NCBI RefSeq assembly: GCF_029953265.1
Contig: NZ_JASBAO010000001.1
Coordinates: 2,175,501 to 2,239,500 of the forward strand
Direction of reading: 5' to 3'
From: Commensalibacter oyaizuii
Lineage (GTDB): Bacteria > Pseudomonadota > Alphaproteobacteria > Acetobacterales > Acetobacteraceae
DNA length: 64,000 bases
Shown here: positions 1 through 8,922 of the stretch, in pieces
How the letters are laid out: each line of letters opens with the position of its first letter
How positions within the stretch are numbered: position 1 is the stretch's first letter
Notes under the pieces: generated by a model
Database searches by the model: none
The model's input: the letters and a program-made list of their open reading frames with translations, nothing else
What the model was told of the DNA's origin: nothing
Made by a program: the position numbers and the translations under genes

Positions 1-27
1 TAAGAAAAATAAAGAGAGTAATGGAGT

Positions 28-639
28 ATGATGAATCCAAATAAAGGTAACAGCCAATTAAATACATTGGTCAGTATTATTGATAATGCCCTAAGTCGTA
101 TATCCACTGCAATGCCAGTTGAAGTGTTGGCTGTGCATCATAATACAGTTGATGTTATTCCATTAGTAACAATGGTAGATAACGAAGGAAGGGCTGTGGA
201 TCATGCTCCAATTAGTGGCTTACCCTATATTCGCTTACAAGCTGGGGATTATGGGATGATCATTGACCCTCAGGTTGGGGATAAAGGGTTGGTTGTTTTT
301 GCTGCTCGTGATATTTCCCATGTAATCCAGTCCAAGAAAAAATCTCTTCCTGCAAGTTCACGTAAACATTCTATATCCGATGGTATTTATATAGCCTCCC
401 TTTTATACGAGGAACCCAAAACGTATATTAAGATCACTAAAGATCTTGTTGAAGTGCAAGCTAGTAACATAAATATTAAGGGAGATGTATCTATTGATGG
501 TAATGTGAAAATTACTGGCAATATGGACATTGATCAAAAAGTAACAGTTGGTCAAGATGCTGTGATTCATGGCATATCATTCAACAATCATAAACATATG
601 GTGATTAAAGAGGGCAAACCGACAGAAGTCCCCAACTAA
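28..639 (+). CDS. Phage baseplate spike protein (gpV/Gp138-like)
   Basis: This is a probable membrane-puncturing spike at the tip of a contractile tail. The N-terminal half (about residues 20-115) reads as an OB-fold-type spike base. Residues about 130-180 are short repeated beta strands (units such as GDVSIDGNVKITGN), typical of the spike's triple-stranded beta helix. Near the C-terminus an H-K-H triplet follows NN, matching the HxH metal-binding tip of gpV/Gp138 spikes. It is 203 residues long, normal for the group. A second ATG lies directly after the first, and either could be used. It is the first complete gene in the window and is followed by baseplate genes in canonical order. The family call is from motif reading only. 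Confidence 0.85.
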   Translation: MMNPNKGNSQLNTLVSIIDNALSRISTAMPVEVLAVHHNTVDVIPLVTMVDNEGRAVDHAPISGLPYIRLQAGDYGMIIDPQVGDKGLVVFAARDISHVIQSKKKSLPASSRKHSISDGIYIASLLYEEPKTYIKITKDLVEVQASNINIKGDVSIDGNVKITGNMDIDQKVTVGQDAVIHGISFNNHKHMVIKEGKPTEVPN

Positions 640-671
640 ATCATTTTTAAAAAAAACAAACAAAACACGAG

Positions 672-694
672 CCACCCCTTTGGGTGGTTTTTTT
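672..694 (+). terminator. Hairpin plus T tract after spike gene
   Basis: A six-base-pair stem (CCACCC 672-677 with GGGTGG 682-687) and a four-base loop are followed by seven T. It has the form of an intrinsic terminator but sits only 14 bases before the start codon of the next tail gene, inside what should be one late operon. Confidence 0.7.
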
Positions 695-707
695 ATGGGG
701 TGATGGA

Positions 708-1055
708 ATGGATTTATTATTGACGGAGGACTGGGATTTATTGGTTGATCGTGATGGGAATATTGGGGTTACGGGGACGTATGGATATTCGCGTGCGCAG
801 ACGGTTGCCAATGAGATCAAGTTATTTTTGGGCGAGGGTTGGTATGATCGCTCGCAAGGCACGCCACATTTTGCCAAAGTTTTGGGGATTAATACGAATT
901 TAGGATTGGTTCGCAATATTTTGTTGGATCGTGCCAATGGTGTGGATGGGATTAGGCATGCTGATATTGATTTATATGTTGATGAGGATCGTGTGCTGCA
1001 TGGGGATATTTATTTAAAAAGCCAAGATGGGGAGGTGTTGCGTGTCGAATACTAA
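708..1055 (+). CDS. Phage GP46/gpW-like baseplate wedge protein
   Basis: This 115-residue protein resembles the Mu gp46 / T4 gp25-type baseplate wedge family. It has an acidic start with a DWDL motif, a central stretch with ANEIKLFLGEGWYD, and a C-terminal segment ending in an LRVEY-like strand, all typical of that family. The longer reading frame begins with GTG at 684, but that codon lies inside the terminator hairpin, so the ATG at 708 is preferred. Its end overlaps the next gene, baseplate J, by 14 bases, the usual tight coupling of these two genes. In the tail it would help join the baseplate hub to the sheath. The family call is fairly secure from order and sequence. Confidence 0.85.
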   Translation: MDLLLTEDWDLLVDRDGNIGVTGTYGYSRAQTVANEIKLFLGEGWYDRSQGTPHFAKVLGINTNLGLVRNILLDRANGVDGIRHADIDLYVDEDRVLHGDIYLKSQDGEVLRVEY

Positions 1056-2301
1056 TGTTCCGACTTTACAATGGGGGGATACGGGCCCTTTATTACCAGA
1101 AGAGCATGATATTTTAAATGGGGTGATTGAAGATTTTCAAACCGCTTTTAATAACAAACTCAACTTTTATAATGCTCAGGGTGATTTTTTATTATCCACC
1201 CCTCAAGGCCAGCTGGCAACGTCGATGGCAGCCATTATTTCTGACCGTAATCGCTTGCTGGCCTATTATGTTAATCAGGTTGACCCTAGTTATGCGATGG
1301 GTCGCATGCAAGACGGGATTGGACGGATTTATTTTATTGAACGCATAGGGGCTCAAAACACGACGGTTGTTGGGGTGTGTTCTGGCAAGGTTGGGGTTCA
1401 GATTGGGATTGGAACCTTGGTTCAAGATCGTTCTGGCAATATTTATGCGGCCAAGGAGACGTATGTTATTGGCGATAATGGCACGGTTGATGTGACATTT
1501 GTTTGTCAAACGTCAGGTCCCATTGTCTGCCCTGAACATGATTTACAGATGTATCAAATGATAGCAGGCTGGGACAGTGTCGATAATCCCAACCCTGGCA
1601 TTATTGGGCGTAATGTTGAAAGCCAACAGCAATTTGAACAACGCAGACGACAATCCGTGGCCCAGAACTCGGTCAATAGTGTGGACAGTGTGATGGCGGC
1701 ATTGCTTAACTTGGTTGATGATCATCATGATCCGATTTGCCAAGACGCATATGTTACTGAAAACAGCACGGGCGAGGCCATCGTCAAAGGCAATGTTTTA
1801 TTGCAACCGCATTCGATTTACGTCTGCGTTGCGGCACTTAATAGTATAGAAAACCAACAAGCAATCGCCAAAGCCATCTGGAGTAAAAAGCCACCTGGCT
1901 GTGCCATGAATGGCGATACAACGGTTGTGATAGAGGACGATAGTGGTCTGTATTCGACGCCCCCGACCTATAGCATGACCTATCAATATGCCCATAATAT
2001 TTCTTTGAAATTCAATGTCGTTATGGCCAGACCCCAGTTTATGCCCAACGACGCAGTTAATCAGATTAAACAGGCCGTATACGCAGCCTTTACGGGGGCG
2101 GATAGATCCAAACGTCCAAGAATTGGCAGCCAGGTTTTGGCTTCGGATTTTTATCCAGCCATTCAAAATATCGGCACATGGACCAGAATTATCTCTGTCC
2201 AAATTGGGCGCAATGGTGGGGATGGGGCATCGGTGCAAATGAATATTAACGAAATGCCCGTTTTAACCCAAGACGATATTACGGTGACGTTTAATGGCTG
2301 A
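1042..2301 (+). CDS. Baseplate J-like protein (Mu gp47 type)
   Basis: This is a 419-residue baseplate wedge protein of the gpJ/Mu gp47 family. The N-terminal third contains the typical segment in which a TPQGQLA motif is followed by YYVNQVDP and an IGRIYF motif. The middle has the family's glycine/valine-rich beta domain. The GTG at 1042 is chosen because a strong GGGGAGG (1029-1035) lies six bases upstream; an ATG at 1027 lacks such a site. It overlaps the GP46-like gene upstream and the DUF2612 gene downstream by eight bases, so the three are translationally coupled. The product would form the outer baseplate that reorganises on host contact. Confidence 0.9.
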   Translation: MSNTNVPTLQWGDTGPLLPEEHDILNGVIEDFQTAFNNKLNFYNAQGDFLLSTPQGQLATSMAAIISDRNRLLAYYVNQVDPSYAMGRMQDGIGRIYFIERIGAQNTTVVGVCSGKVGVQIGIGTLVQDRSGNIYAAKETYVIGDNGTVDVTFVCQTSGPIVCPEHDLQMYQMIAGWDSVDNPNPGIIGRNVESQQQFEQRRRQSVAQNSVNSVDSVMAALLNLVDDHHDPICQDAYVTENSTGEAIVKGNVLLQPHSIYVCVAALNSIENQQAIAKAIWSKKPPGCAMNGDTTVVIEDDSGLYSTPPTYSMTYQYAHNISLKFNVVMARPQFMPNDAVNQIKQAVYAAFTGADRSKRPRIGSQVLASDFYPAIQNIGTWTRIISVQIGRNGGDGASVQMNINEMPVLTQDDITVTFNG

Positions 2302-2971
2302 TGATCTAATATTTAATCCCAATGATCCGCCACCTTGTCTTGATCCTATGGTTACGGTGATTGCCCAATACGCCAATTCACCTAAGCTTTTAAGCTTAAT
2401 TGAGAGTTTCAGCGAAAATATCAAAGTCTGTGCATTTTTCACCGAGTTTTATAATAATATTTGGAATATCGACACGGCCCAAGGCTATGGTTTGGATATT
2501 TGGGGTATTATTGTTGGGGTGAACCGAACGGTCAAGACGTTTACGGGGTTCTTTTGGGGATATAACGAGGAAACGCTGTTACTGGCCAGACCTTATTATG
2601 ATGATACGGGCTTTAACGCTTCTTTAACGGAATATGGAGACCGACGTACGGCATTGGGGATGTTTCGTGATTTGCAGGAGTTGGAGGGGGAAATCACCTT
2701 TGATGATGGTAATTTTCGAAAACTGATCCTTGCCAAAGCCCATGCCAATATCAGCAATTATACAGCATCGGATCTCAATAAAATATTAATGCTGGTTTTT
2801 GGTGATAGGGCAAAGGGCCACGAGCTTTATGTTCGTGATAATCAAGATATGAGCATGACGATTATCTTTAACTGGATCCCTAATACTGATGAAGTTGCAC
2901 TGATTTTAAATGCAGGTCTTTTGTTTAAACCTGCAGGTGTGGAATTAAAAACAGAATTTTCTATAAAATAA
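2294..2971 (+). CDS. DUF2612 phage tail protein (gpI-like position)
   Basis: This 225-residue tail protein is of the DUF2612 type, which takes the place of tail protein I after baseplate J in many Mu-like phages. The recognisable features are an N-terminal segment with QYANSPKLLSLI, then a GYGLDIWGIIVGVNR motif near residues 75-90, and a C-terminal part ending in a hydrophobic LLFKPAGV stretch. It starts inside the last codons of baseplate J. Known members connect the baseplate wedge to the tail fibres, which fits the fibre gene immediately downstream. No catalytic motif is seen. Confidence 0.85.
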   Translation: MADDLIFNPNDPPPCLDPMVTVIAQYANSPKLLSLIESFSENIKVCAFFTEFYNNIWNIDTAQGYGLDIWGIIVGVNRTVKTFTGFFWGYNEETLLLARPYYDDTGFNASLTEYGDRRTALGMFRDLQELEGEITFDDGNFRKLILAKAHANISNYTASDLNKILMLVFGDRAKGHELYVRDNQDMSMTIIFNWIPNTDEVALILNAGLLFKPAGVELKTEFSIK

Positions 2972-2982
2972 CAGAGGTTTTT

Positions 2983-4347
2983 ATGTCTTTAAACAGACCC
3001 AATCCCTTTTTGTCGAAATGGGCAGAAAACGGGAAACGCTTTGACGTGCCCGATACAGGAGCCGATCATGCCAATGGCAGGGCTGACATTCAGTCAGGAT
3101 TTCCAGACACAACCATGAAATCCGTACTGCAAGGTGGCACCCCCCCGTGGGGGCAAGATCATAACGGCATCTTACACAAAATCACCCAAAGCATCCAATG
3201 GACACAAGCGGGGGGATTACCAGTCTTTAATCAGGAATTACGCGATAGAATAGGCGGATACCCAAAGGGGATAGAATTACGATCAACGCGTTTTGATTAT
3301 GTCTCCTATATTAATATGGTCGACAGTAACCCATCTAATCCTGATAGCGGTGCAAGTAGTGACGATTATTGGATCAGTTATTCAAGACCTGGAAATGGAT
3401 GGGCCATTAAGACTATTCTTTCTGATGATGCTGATAATATTTCTTATCTCGATAGGAATTTTAGAATTGTTACAAAACTTGTTGGGGCCAATACATTTAT
3501 TTATGTAAAACCCTCGACGGGCGACAATAAAAATCCAGGAACACGTGAAAAACCTGTAAAAGATATTGGTACAGCAATATCGTTAATTCCTGATGGTGGG
3601 TCAGGTCATATTTATTTATATTACGATGATGTTTTTTCGTTAATGCATGACAATCGTACAGAGCTTTATGCTCATTTGGCGGGTGGACTATCTGTAGGGG
3701 GACGACATATTTATTTCTTTCCGTATGGTCAGGACGATATTTATAATGAAGTTTACCAATTGAATGACCAAAGACAAGCAGCAGTTAATGTGTGGCTTAC
3801 CAACGAGATTAAACGACCAATTGTTTATATTCCGGTCGGTGAAGATATGCAAATTCACTCTATTATTTGTGGTTATGTTAATGGGGATACAGGTTCATTT
3901 GTTTCTTTCTCGGGAATAGAATTTGTTGTAATGCCAGGTCCAAATGTTAGCATAGGGCAAAGGGGAGGGTGTTTTTCACCCTTCGTTTCTTATGAATTTA
4001 AAGGGTGTAACTTCAGAAATACACAAAATATACTGTACTTGTATGGAGGATGGGGAGGGAGAACGAACTCAGTATTATTTGACCATTGTTTTATTGAAGG
4101 AACTGGAAAAATGATCATTTTAGGGAGCGATGTTACATCTCTAACTGTTAAAGGGAAGGCAAGTGATAAAACTGGATTAGAGGATAAAGGTTATCATTTT
4201 AATCATTCAAATGCGATTGACTATTTCCAAAATACAAAAAATTATCTAAATTTCCGTTTAATTCCAACGTCTTATAAAAATGCAGATGGTTCAAATCCTA
4301 ATTATGCTCCGATGGGATTACAAACCTTTTTGGAATTGAAATTTTAG
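2983..4347 (+). CDS. Tail fibre protein with pectate-lyase-like middle
   Basis: This 454-residue tail fibre or tailspike is preceded by a GAGG ribosome site. Residues 1-100 form a fibre attachment head with a conserved-looking run of GGTPPWGQDHNG and a following tryptophan/glutamine segment. From about residue 175 the sequence carries the KPSTGDNKNPGTREKP pattern that introduces right-handed parallel beta-helix (pectate-lyase-like) domains, with regular hydrophobic strands to about residue 390. Such domains often bind or cleave surface polysaccharide, but no catalytic residues can be named. The C-terminal 60 residues look unrelated and may be the receptor tip. The position after DUF2612 supports a fibre role. 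Confidence 0.8.
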   Translation: MSLNRPNPFLSKWAENGKRFDVPDTGADHANGRADIQSGFPDTTMKSVLQGGTPPWGQDHNGILHKITQSIQWTQAGGLPVFNQELRDRIGGYPKGIELRSTRFDYVSYINMVDSNPSNPDSGASSDDYWISYSRPGNGWAIKTILSDDADNISYLDRNFRIVTKLVGANTFIYVKPSTGDNKNPGTREKPVKDIGTAISLIPDGGSGHIYLYYDDVFSLMHDNRTELYAHLAGGLSVGGRHIYFFPYGQDDIYNEVYQLNDQRQAAVNVWLTNEIKRPIVYIPVGEDMQIHSIICGYVNGDTGSFVSFSGIEFVVMPGPNVSIGQRGGCFSPFVSYEFKGCNFRNTQNILYLYGGWGGRTNSVLFDHCFIEGTGKMIILGSDVTSLTVKGKASDKTGLEDKGYHFNHSNAIDYFQNTKNYLNFRLIPTSYKNADGSNPNYAPMGLQTFLELKF

Positions 4348-4351
4348 TATT

Positions 4352-4837
4352 ATGCAATTTCTTTCTCAATTTAAATTAAATCCCTATCGTATTTACAAAA
4401 GTTCTAGACGGGCCAACAAAGGGATTGCGACGTTTACGGCAAAACCCGTGAACGAGTATATGGATTACAGTGTTGATTTTTCTCGTTTGTTAGAGACCAA
4501 TGAACAGATTATTCATGGCAGCATTAGTGTTTATGGGGCAGGTCTTGTGATTGGTGGGGTGTATCCTTATGGATCTTATTTGACAGCTTTTATTGATGGT
4601 GGGAGGGCGAGTTCTAGTTATTATATGACGTTTACCGCACGTACCAATACTGGTGGGGTATTTACCCAAGAAATGATTATGCCAGTTATAGGAACATCAG
4701 CGACAAAACGCATTGATTATAAATACGCATCCTTTACCCAACAACAAAAGCCCCCCAACACAAGGCCGCCGTTAAATGGGCTTAAGATTAACGACCGTTA
4801 TCTGTTAAATGATAGCGGTTTTTTTATGGTGATTTAA
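4352..4837 (+). CDS. Fibre-tail adaptor-like phage protein
   Basis: This 161-residue protein has a beta-rich pattern resembling phage fibre-tail adaptor proteins. A YSVDFS motif near residue 45 is followed by alternating strands, a TAFIDGG turn and a TFTARTNTGG strand. Adaptor proteins of this type join side fibres to the baseplate. The gene begins four bases after the tail fibre and its stop codon abuts the start of the next gene, so it belongs to the same transcript. Assignment to the adaptor family is by pattern only; a generic structural protein remains possible. Confidence 0.7.
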   Translation: MQFLSQFKLNPYRIYKSSRRANKGIATFTAKPVNEYMDYSVDFSRLLETNEQIIHGSISVYGAGLVIGGVYPYGSYLTAFIDGGRASSSYYMTFTARTNTGGVFTQEMIMPVIGTSATKRIDYKYASFTQQQKPPNTRPPLNGLKINDRYLLNDSGFFMVI

Positions 4838-5299
4838 ATGAAAACAAGACCATGTGAATGTGGTGTTTTAGAGAGTTTACAAATCTGTGACGAGGAAACA
4901 CAAACGACGTCACACGATATTGAGGTTATCGAAAATACGGATACGATCCTACCCACAGATCAGATTTTAGTTATTCGAAAACATAATGATCAAACCAAAA
5001 TATATAGTGCAACGTTTGATGAATTAAATTCAGAAGTGGCACTGTCCATTATACAAAACGCGACCCAAGCTATGCCGCGCACTGATCCTGCTGATGGGTG
5101 TTCCTTGTGGTTAGATGATGGATTTATTCGGATAGCCTCTGGAGATGCGTCGAGGTTGGGCACTATGCCGCCTACAGCGTTTGAGAAATCGTTGAGGGAA
5201 GCATTTAAGATTTTGCCCACTTCTGATCCGGGGGATGGAGGGCCATGGTTATGTGGGGGCATGTTAATGCGAGGATCGACCTCAAAGAATGAAGATTAA
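4838..5299 (+). CDS. Small phage protein with internal DPxDG repeat
   Basis: This 153-residue protein has no recognised function. It holds two copies of a short motif: residues about 80-100 (a proline, then TDPADG, then SLWLDDGF) and about 126-145 (PTSDPGDG, then PWLCGGML). In phages such units often mark fibre-associated or head-decoration proteins, so a structural role at the tail is inferred. The N-terminus carries three cysteines within the first 17 residues. It starts immediately after the adaptor stop codon with no gap and ends at a terminator, so it closes the first fibre module. Confidence 0.7.
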   Translation: MKTRPCECGVLESLQICDEETQTTSHDIEVIENTDTILPTDQILVIRKHNDQTKIYSATFDELNSEVALSIIQNATQAMPRTDPADGCSLWLDDGFIRIASGDASRLGTMPPTAFEKSLREAFKILPTSDPGDGGPWLCGGMLMRGSTSKNED

Positions 5300-5303
5300 T
5301 ACA

Positions 5304-5326
5304 CCGTCCATTAGGGCGGTTTTTTT
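5304..5326 (+). terminator. Intrinsic terminator after first fibre module
   Basis: CCGTCC (5304-5309) pairs with GGGCGG (5314-5319) across a four-base loop and is followed by seven T. It lies five bases after a stop codon and 24 bases before the start of the collagen-like fibre gene. Confidence 0.75.
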
Positions 5327-5349
5327 ATAGATAAAGGAACAAAGATAAG

Positions 5350-8300
5350 ATGACATGTGGCATTGGAAGTCAGATTGTAATTATCCCGTCAGGGTGCTTG
5401 GGCAACAAAGAGATTGCCCTACAATGTAAATCCCCTTCAGAGGCGGTATATTATCAGTTTTCGTTGGCCAATCGTTTGGCCAGCACAGATATGATCACAG
5501 CTGTAAGTGCTTGGCCTTCGGACGAGCACGTTGGGATTGATCAAGTTGTGATATCAGGTCAAACCTTTAAGGCTCGTATCAGTGGTGGTGTGATGAACAC
5601 CAAAATCGGTATTCGGTTTCTTGTAACTACGCGTTTAAACGAAACGCGCGAGTTTGACGTGACCTTACCCATTGCCCCTGCTGGGATTATTAGCGATGGG
5701 AATTGTGGCGATTATGTTATTGGTAACACAGGTCCCCAAGGTGAACAAGGATTGGCTGCCACCATCACTGTTGGCAAAGTTATTCCCAGCGATCCTGATG
5801 CAGACCCAACAATTACCAATGTTGGCACCCAACATGACGCGATTTTAGATTTTGTTTTGCCTCGTGGTGCCGTTGGCCCCCAAGGTGAGCAAGGCGATAT
5901 TGGCCCGCAAGGTATTCAAGGCGAACAGGGTATTCAAGGGATAGAGGGCAAGGCAGGGACACAGATCTTGTTGTCCAATCGTGATCCTGTTTTTGCAGAT
6001 GCTAGGGAAAATATTATTTGGCTTAATGATGTCAGTGGTGATTTATTTGAAAGTGTTCCCAATGGTAATAATGGGTATCTTTGGAATAAGTCGGGCAATT
6101 TAAAAGGCGAGGCTGGCAGTATCATTTACACAGGCTCAACCGATCCTGTTTATAACACAATATATAAAAATGGTGATTTATATTTTAATCACACCAACAA
6201 TGATTTGTTTAGCTTTAGTGATAAACAATGGGTCAAACTGAGCAATTTAAAGGGCGATCAGGGAACCCGTGGATCCTTATGGTTTTTTGGTCAAGAAGAC
6301 CCCACACCCTCTGTCAATTACAAAGAATTGGACAGCTTTTTAAATACCAAAACGTGCGATCTATTTGTATATAACGGGTCCAATTGGCAAAAAGCCGGAA
6401 ACCTCAAAGGACTACAAGGTGATACGGGCCCTAAAGGGGACAAAGGCGATACAGGTGAAACTGGCCCTCAAGGCGAAAAGGGTGATAATGGTATTGCAGG
6501 AACAAACGGTAAAGATGGTAAAGATGGCACACGCATTATTACCAGCCAAACCGACCCCGATCTAGGCAGTGGCCCGTCTAATCCCAATGTTTTATGGATC
6601 AACACCCAGACCTGGACCATCAAGCGCACCATCTTCAATAACGATACGTGGGAATGGATTACCATTGGGAATATCAAAGGTCAGCAAGGCGATCAGGGAC
6701 TGACTGGTCAAGATGGCAAGGCAGCAACCATTCAAATTGGCAACGTTGCCAATGGCGATCAGGCCAGCGTCATTAATCGTGGCACACAAAATGCAGCACT
6801 GCTCGACATCACCTTGCCCAAAGGGGAAAAAGGCGATGCAGGTTCACGTTGGTACAGCGGCAATGAAGCCCCATCCAACAAAACAGGCCTGCAAGATCCA
6901 CGCGGCGCACCACGCCCAGGCGATATGTATCTATACCTCAATACCCAAGAAAACGACGCCAGCACCTACATCCTAACCAACCAAAATAACTGGGCAGGAC
7001 CACTTGGAACCGTCACAGGTCCCCAAGGACCAAAAGGCGATAAGGGCGATATCGGCCAAACAGGACCCCAAGGGGAAAAAGGGGATACTGGCGAACAAGG
7101 TCCTCAGGGACCTACCGGCCTTCAAGGCGATCAAGGGCCACAAGGAGAAAAGGGCGAAAAAGGAGACACTGGACCTACGGGTCCTCAAGGCCCCAAAGGG
7201 GATACAGGAAATACTGGTCCCCAAGGCGAACAAGGCCCAAAAGGAGACACAGGTCCCCAAGGTGTAAGTTATACTAATGACGGAACCGTTGACTTAAACG
7301 TTAAGTCGATAAATAACATTGCCTCTATTAATGGAACTGATAAAAAACTTAGTGATCTATTATCATTCCCAATAAATATCAATACCAAAGATACTGATGC
7401 TGGAATAGAATCAACGTGGTCAGTTGATACTGATAGTAATAGCCATACCATTAAGAGCACGAATGGTGGTAATAGAATGACGGCATTTCAAGGTCTTTTT
7501 TATGATGAGGACTTTGGAAGTCGTCATGATATACACTTAATTAATAAAGACGGCGGTTTTAGTAGAGTATTAACAAGACCCGGTTCGGTAAATATTAGTT
7601 TAAGAAATACGTATTCTGACAGTAACTCTACTCTAATACATGATAGTTCTGGGTTTTCTATAAGTGTTGAAAATCCGAATATTTCCAACCTAATTCAGAT
7701 AAGCTCTACTAATATCGGTATAGCTATGTCTTACGGAGATACCAAAAATTTACAAGTATTGAATTTATCGAGTATTGATGAAAAAATTGTTACAGCATTT
7801 GACTTTGCATCTAGAACTATGGCAGCGTTTGGTGACTATAAAGATATAGATACAACCAATCCACAATTATTCAAAAATACTCAAGCATGGGATAGTGATA
7901 AACAAATGCCAGTTTGGTGGACTGGTAAAAAATGGATTAACTTTGTCACTAATGATGGAAATACAGATTTAAATGTAAAATCTATTACAAGCGATCAGGG
8001 ACAAGTGAAAACTGATGGTTTGGGCAATATACAAGCCAACAGCATGTCTTTATCTGATTATACCAAGCTTCCAACAACGCTTCCTGCGGGTGCGTTGGCT
8101 TATGATCAAACCAATAAAAATCTGGTTTTAAAGGTTGGCGATCAGTGGCAGCAGGTTACTAGTCAAGATGCAACGGTCATTAATAACGAAATTATTTGCA
8201 CCAGCTTCAGTGAAACTTTATTTAACAATGTTGCAGATGCCTTAAAATTTAAAGATAAAACCAATCCTACGAATATGGCTTTTATCAATGTTGTGGCAAC

Positions 8301-8595
8301 CACGCCTATAACCAGCAGGGCGGAATCCTTTAGTGCATTTAATGGTTATATCCGTATGCAGGTTGCAGGTCTGGTCACGAACAGAAAGATATTGTCTGTG
8401 AATATGGTTAATGTGAATGGAAAATATACTTCTAGTGGAATTAATTACAGTAAAGCCACGATAACTTTAAACCCTGGCGATATTATTGAGTTGCAATCAA
8501 CCAATGTTAAGGCCACTGATGGTGGGTATATCCATACTGTCAATGTCATTCAAATAGCTGATGTTTTGAAAAACACTAATATCGTTTTAAGCTAA
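5350..8595 (+). CDS. Large collagen-like phage tail fibre
   Basis: This 1081-residue fibre is built of collagen-like Gly-X-Y blocks (about residues 125-135, 175-207, 350-395, 445-460 and the longest at 557-637) separated by globular inserts. Several inserts repeat a DL-(Y/F)-x-Y/N-x-W-x-K-x-GNLKG pattern. Two segments (about residues 140-175 and 460-495) repeat a TI..GTQ..A-L-D-LP-G unit. The C-terminal half (residues 640-1081) is serine/asparagine-rich and has no collagen. Gly-X-Y runs form trimers and are common in phage and bacterial fibres. Glutamine, lysine and aspartate dominate X and Y. The gene is flanked by hairpin terminators, so it may be its own transcript. It is probably the host-recognition fibre; no chaperone gene is evident beside it. 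Confidence 0.85.
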   Translation: MTCGIGSQIVIIPSGCLGNKEIALQCKSPSEAVYYQFSLANRLASTDMITAVSAWPSDEHVGIDQVVISGQTFKARISGGVMNTKIGIRFLVTTRLNETREFDVTLPIAPAGIISDGNCGDYVIGNTGPQGEQGLAATITVGKVIPSDPDADPTITNVGTQHDAILDFVLPRGAVGPQGEQGDIGPQGIQGEQGIQGIEGKAGTQILLSNRDPVFADARENIIWLNDVSGDLFESVPNGNNGYLWNKSGNLKGEAGSIIYTGSTDPVYNTIYKNGDLYFNHTNNDLFSFSDKQWVKLSNLKGDQGTRGSLWFFGQEDPTPSVNYKELDSFLNTKTCDLFVYNGSNWQKAGNLKGLQGDTGPKGDKGDTGETGPQGEKGDNGIAGTNGKDGKDGTRIITSQTDPDLGSGPSNPNVLWINTQTWTIKRTIFNNDTWEWITIGNIKGQQGDQGLTGQDGKAATIQIGNVANGDQASVINRGTQNAALLDITLPKGEKGDAGSRWYSGNEAPSNKTGLQDPRGAPRPGDMYLYLNTQENDASTYILTNQNNWAGPLGTVTGPQGPKGDKGDIGQTGPQGEKGDTGEQGPQGPTGLQGDQGPQGEKGEKGDTGPTGPQGPKGDTGNTGPQGEQGPKGDTGPQGVSYTNDGTVDLNVKSINNIASINGTDKKLSDLLSFPININTKDTDAGIESTWSVDTDSNSHTIKSTNGGNRMTAFQGLFYDEDFGSRHDIHLINKDGGFSRVLTRPGSVNISLRNTYSDSNSTLIHDSSGFSISVENPNISNLIQISSTNIGIAMSYGDTKNLQVLNLSSIDEKIVTAFDFASRTMAAFGDYKDIDTTNPQLFKNTQAWDSDKQMPVWWTGKKWINFVTNDGNTDLNVKSITSDQGQVKTDGLGNIQANSMSLSDYTKLPTTLPAGALAYDQTNKNLVLKVGDQWQQVTSQDATVINNEIICTSFSETLFNNVADALKFKDKTNPTNMAFINVVATTPITSRAESFSAFNGYIRMQVAGLVTNRKILSVNMVNVNGKYTSSGINYSKATITLNPGDIIELQSTNVKATDGGYIHTVNVIQIADVLKNTNIVLS

Positions 8596-8612
8596 TATAT
8601 TCATAAAACAAC

Positions 8613-8656
8613 AGGCACAAAACACGGCGCATAAGCGTCTTTTTTTGTGCCTTTTT
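8613..8656 (+). terminator. Intrinsic terminator after collagen-like fibre
   Basis: AGGCACAAAA (8613-8622) pairs with TTTTGTGCCT (8643-8652), followed by four T. A smaller CGC/GCG hairpin sits inside the loop. It lies between the fibre stop codon and the start of a small membrane protein at 8671. Confidence 0.7.
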
Positions 8657-8670
8657 ATAGGAAAAAACGC

Positions 8671-8922
8671 ATGGATACGGATTTATTAACGCAAGTTTTA
8701 CAATATTTATTGGGGGTGATCCCAGGAGATATTGCAGGAAATATTGTGGCTGTGATTACGGCGATTGTAACGCTGTGTACGTTGGTGATACGGTTTTGGA
8801 AAGAACCCAATCCAACCAGCAAACGGCACAAGGTGTGGAAGGTGGTTCATGTTCTGGCCTCTTTTAAAACCCCCACCGTTACTAAAAAAGAGGAGGACAA
8901 TCATGTTCAAAAAACTGGCTAG
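8671..8922 (+). CDS. Small phage membrane protein (holin-like)
   Basis: This 83-residue protein has one clear membrane segment (about residues 22-42, GNIVAVITAIVTLCTLVIRF) and a positively charged C-terminal half. Size, topology and position after the tail genes fit a holin or a lysis accessory protein, but no family is recognised and no endolysin is seen nearby. A GTG at 8647 in the same frame lies within the terminator T tract, so the ATG at 8671 is preferred. Its end overlaps the next gene by 20 bases. Confidence 0.65.
   Translation: MDTDLLTQVLQYLLGVIPGDIAGNIVAVITAIVTLCTLVIRFWKEPNPTSKRHKVWKVVHVLASFKTPTVTKKEEDNHVQKTG

Noticed and set aside
1192-2238. Minus-strand open frames across the baseplate J gene
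   Set aside because: They are shadows of the baseplate J gene: no ribosome sites, no recognisable motifs and full overlap with a gene of known family.
5934-7460. Several open frames on both strands within the collagen-like fibre
   Set aside because: The repetitive Gly-X-Y codons create long alternate frames rich in lysine or proline; none has a plausible start region or family signal.
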